Of a DNA stretch of 59,419 nucleotides, positions 59,407 to 59,419 are shown one piece after another; the stretch's first letter is position 1, and the number at the start of each line of letters is the position of its first letter. The position numbers and the translations under genes are program-made. A model generated the notes under the pieces. That model saw nothing but the letters and a program-made list of their open reading frames with translations, ran no database searches and was not told the origin of the DNA. Source of the DNA: an uncultured Actinomycetes bacterium (lineage in GTDB: Bacteria; Actinomycetota; Acidimicrobiia; Acidimicrobiales; RAAP-2); NCBI GenBank assembly GCA_903885505.1, contig CAISIU010000094.1, forward strand, positions 1 to 59,419. The letters run 5' to 3'.

Positions 59407-59419
59407 GAATGTGTGGCTC

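Overview
The window is one stretch of a compact, GC-rich (roughly 60% by eye) actinobacterial chromosome. Several gene orders are diagnostic: glmU-prs-rplY-pth-mfd-(foldase)-mazG-eno-divIC-DUF501-ppx, then rsmI-metG-tatD-(cell-wall protein)-rsmA-ispE, plus the 33-codon ribosomal protein bS22. A cytochrome P450 and an acyl-CoA dehydrogenase would suit an aquatic or soil member of Acidimicrobiia or a relative, but the class is an inference. Coding density is very high. No gene-free stretch exceeds about 200 bases, neighbouring co-directional genes often overlap by ATGA, GTGA or TGATG, and four convergent pairs share a 4-base stop. Many starts are GTG. I see no insertion sequence, prophage, CRISPR array or rRNA.

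Layout. 1-2.1 kb: the end of an NlpC/P60 cell-wall hydrolase, a family 2 glycosyltransferase and an acetyltransferase. 2.1-14.5 kb (minus strand): the housekeeping block, read from glmU down to ppx. 14.5-15.5 kb: an alpha/beta hydrolase and tRNA-Gln. 15.6-20.9 kb (plus strand): a seven-gene, fully coupled operon coding for a response regulator, a histidine kinase, a Thr-rich secreted protein, an ApbE flavin transferase, a four-His haem membrane protein, a NuoF-like flavin/Fe-S protein and a ferredoxin. 21-28.5 kb: a lactoylglutathione-lyase-like protein, bS22, and the ispE-rsmA-DPBB-tatD-metG-rsmI-GDPD-DUF3817 block. 28.5-35.7 kb: a five-module fibronectin-III secreted protein, a CtaG-like oxidase assembly protein, an adenosine kinase-like sugar kinase, an M1 aminopeptidase, a GDT1 cation transporter and a methyltransferase. 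35.7-38.8 kb: a three-gene glycan cluster (GT4, methyltransferase, alpha/alpha-barrel protein). 38.9-46.4 kb: acyl-CoA dehydrogenase, MarR/MFS pair, NifU-like protein, P450, AhpD-like protein, acetyltransferase and acetyl-CoA synthetase. 46.4-49.5 kb: a GT-C membrane glycosyltransferase and an amidase. 49.5-53.5 kb: pstSCAB. 53.7-59.4 kb: YaaA, an ABC exporter, an acyltransferase-SGNH protein, an aquaporin and tRNA-Arg.

The most interesting unit is the 15.6-20.9 kb operon. It looks like a self-contained, two-component-controlled route for electrons: NAD(P)H to a NuoF-like flavoprotein, to a ferredoxin and/or a bis-haem membrane protein. It has an ApbE flavin transferase but no recognisable FMN-binding acceptor domain. 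A short Thr-rich exported protein ends where such a domain would normally begin. Other points worth a second look are a GlmU that stops just before its acetyltransferase core, a His-His/Pro-repeat DPBB protein in the genomic slot of YabE/RpfB, a degenerate parvulin-like foldase, and a PstS with no lipobox cysteine.
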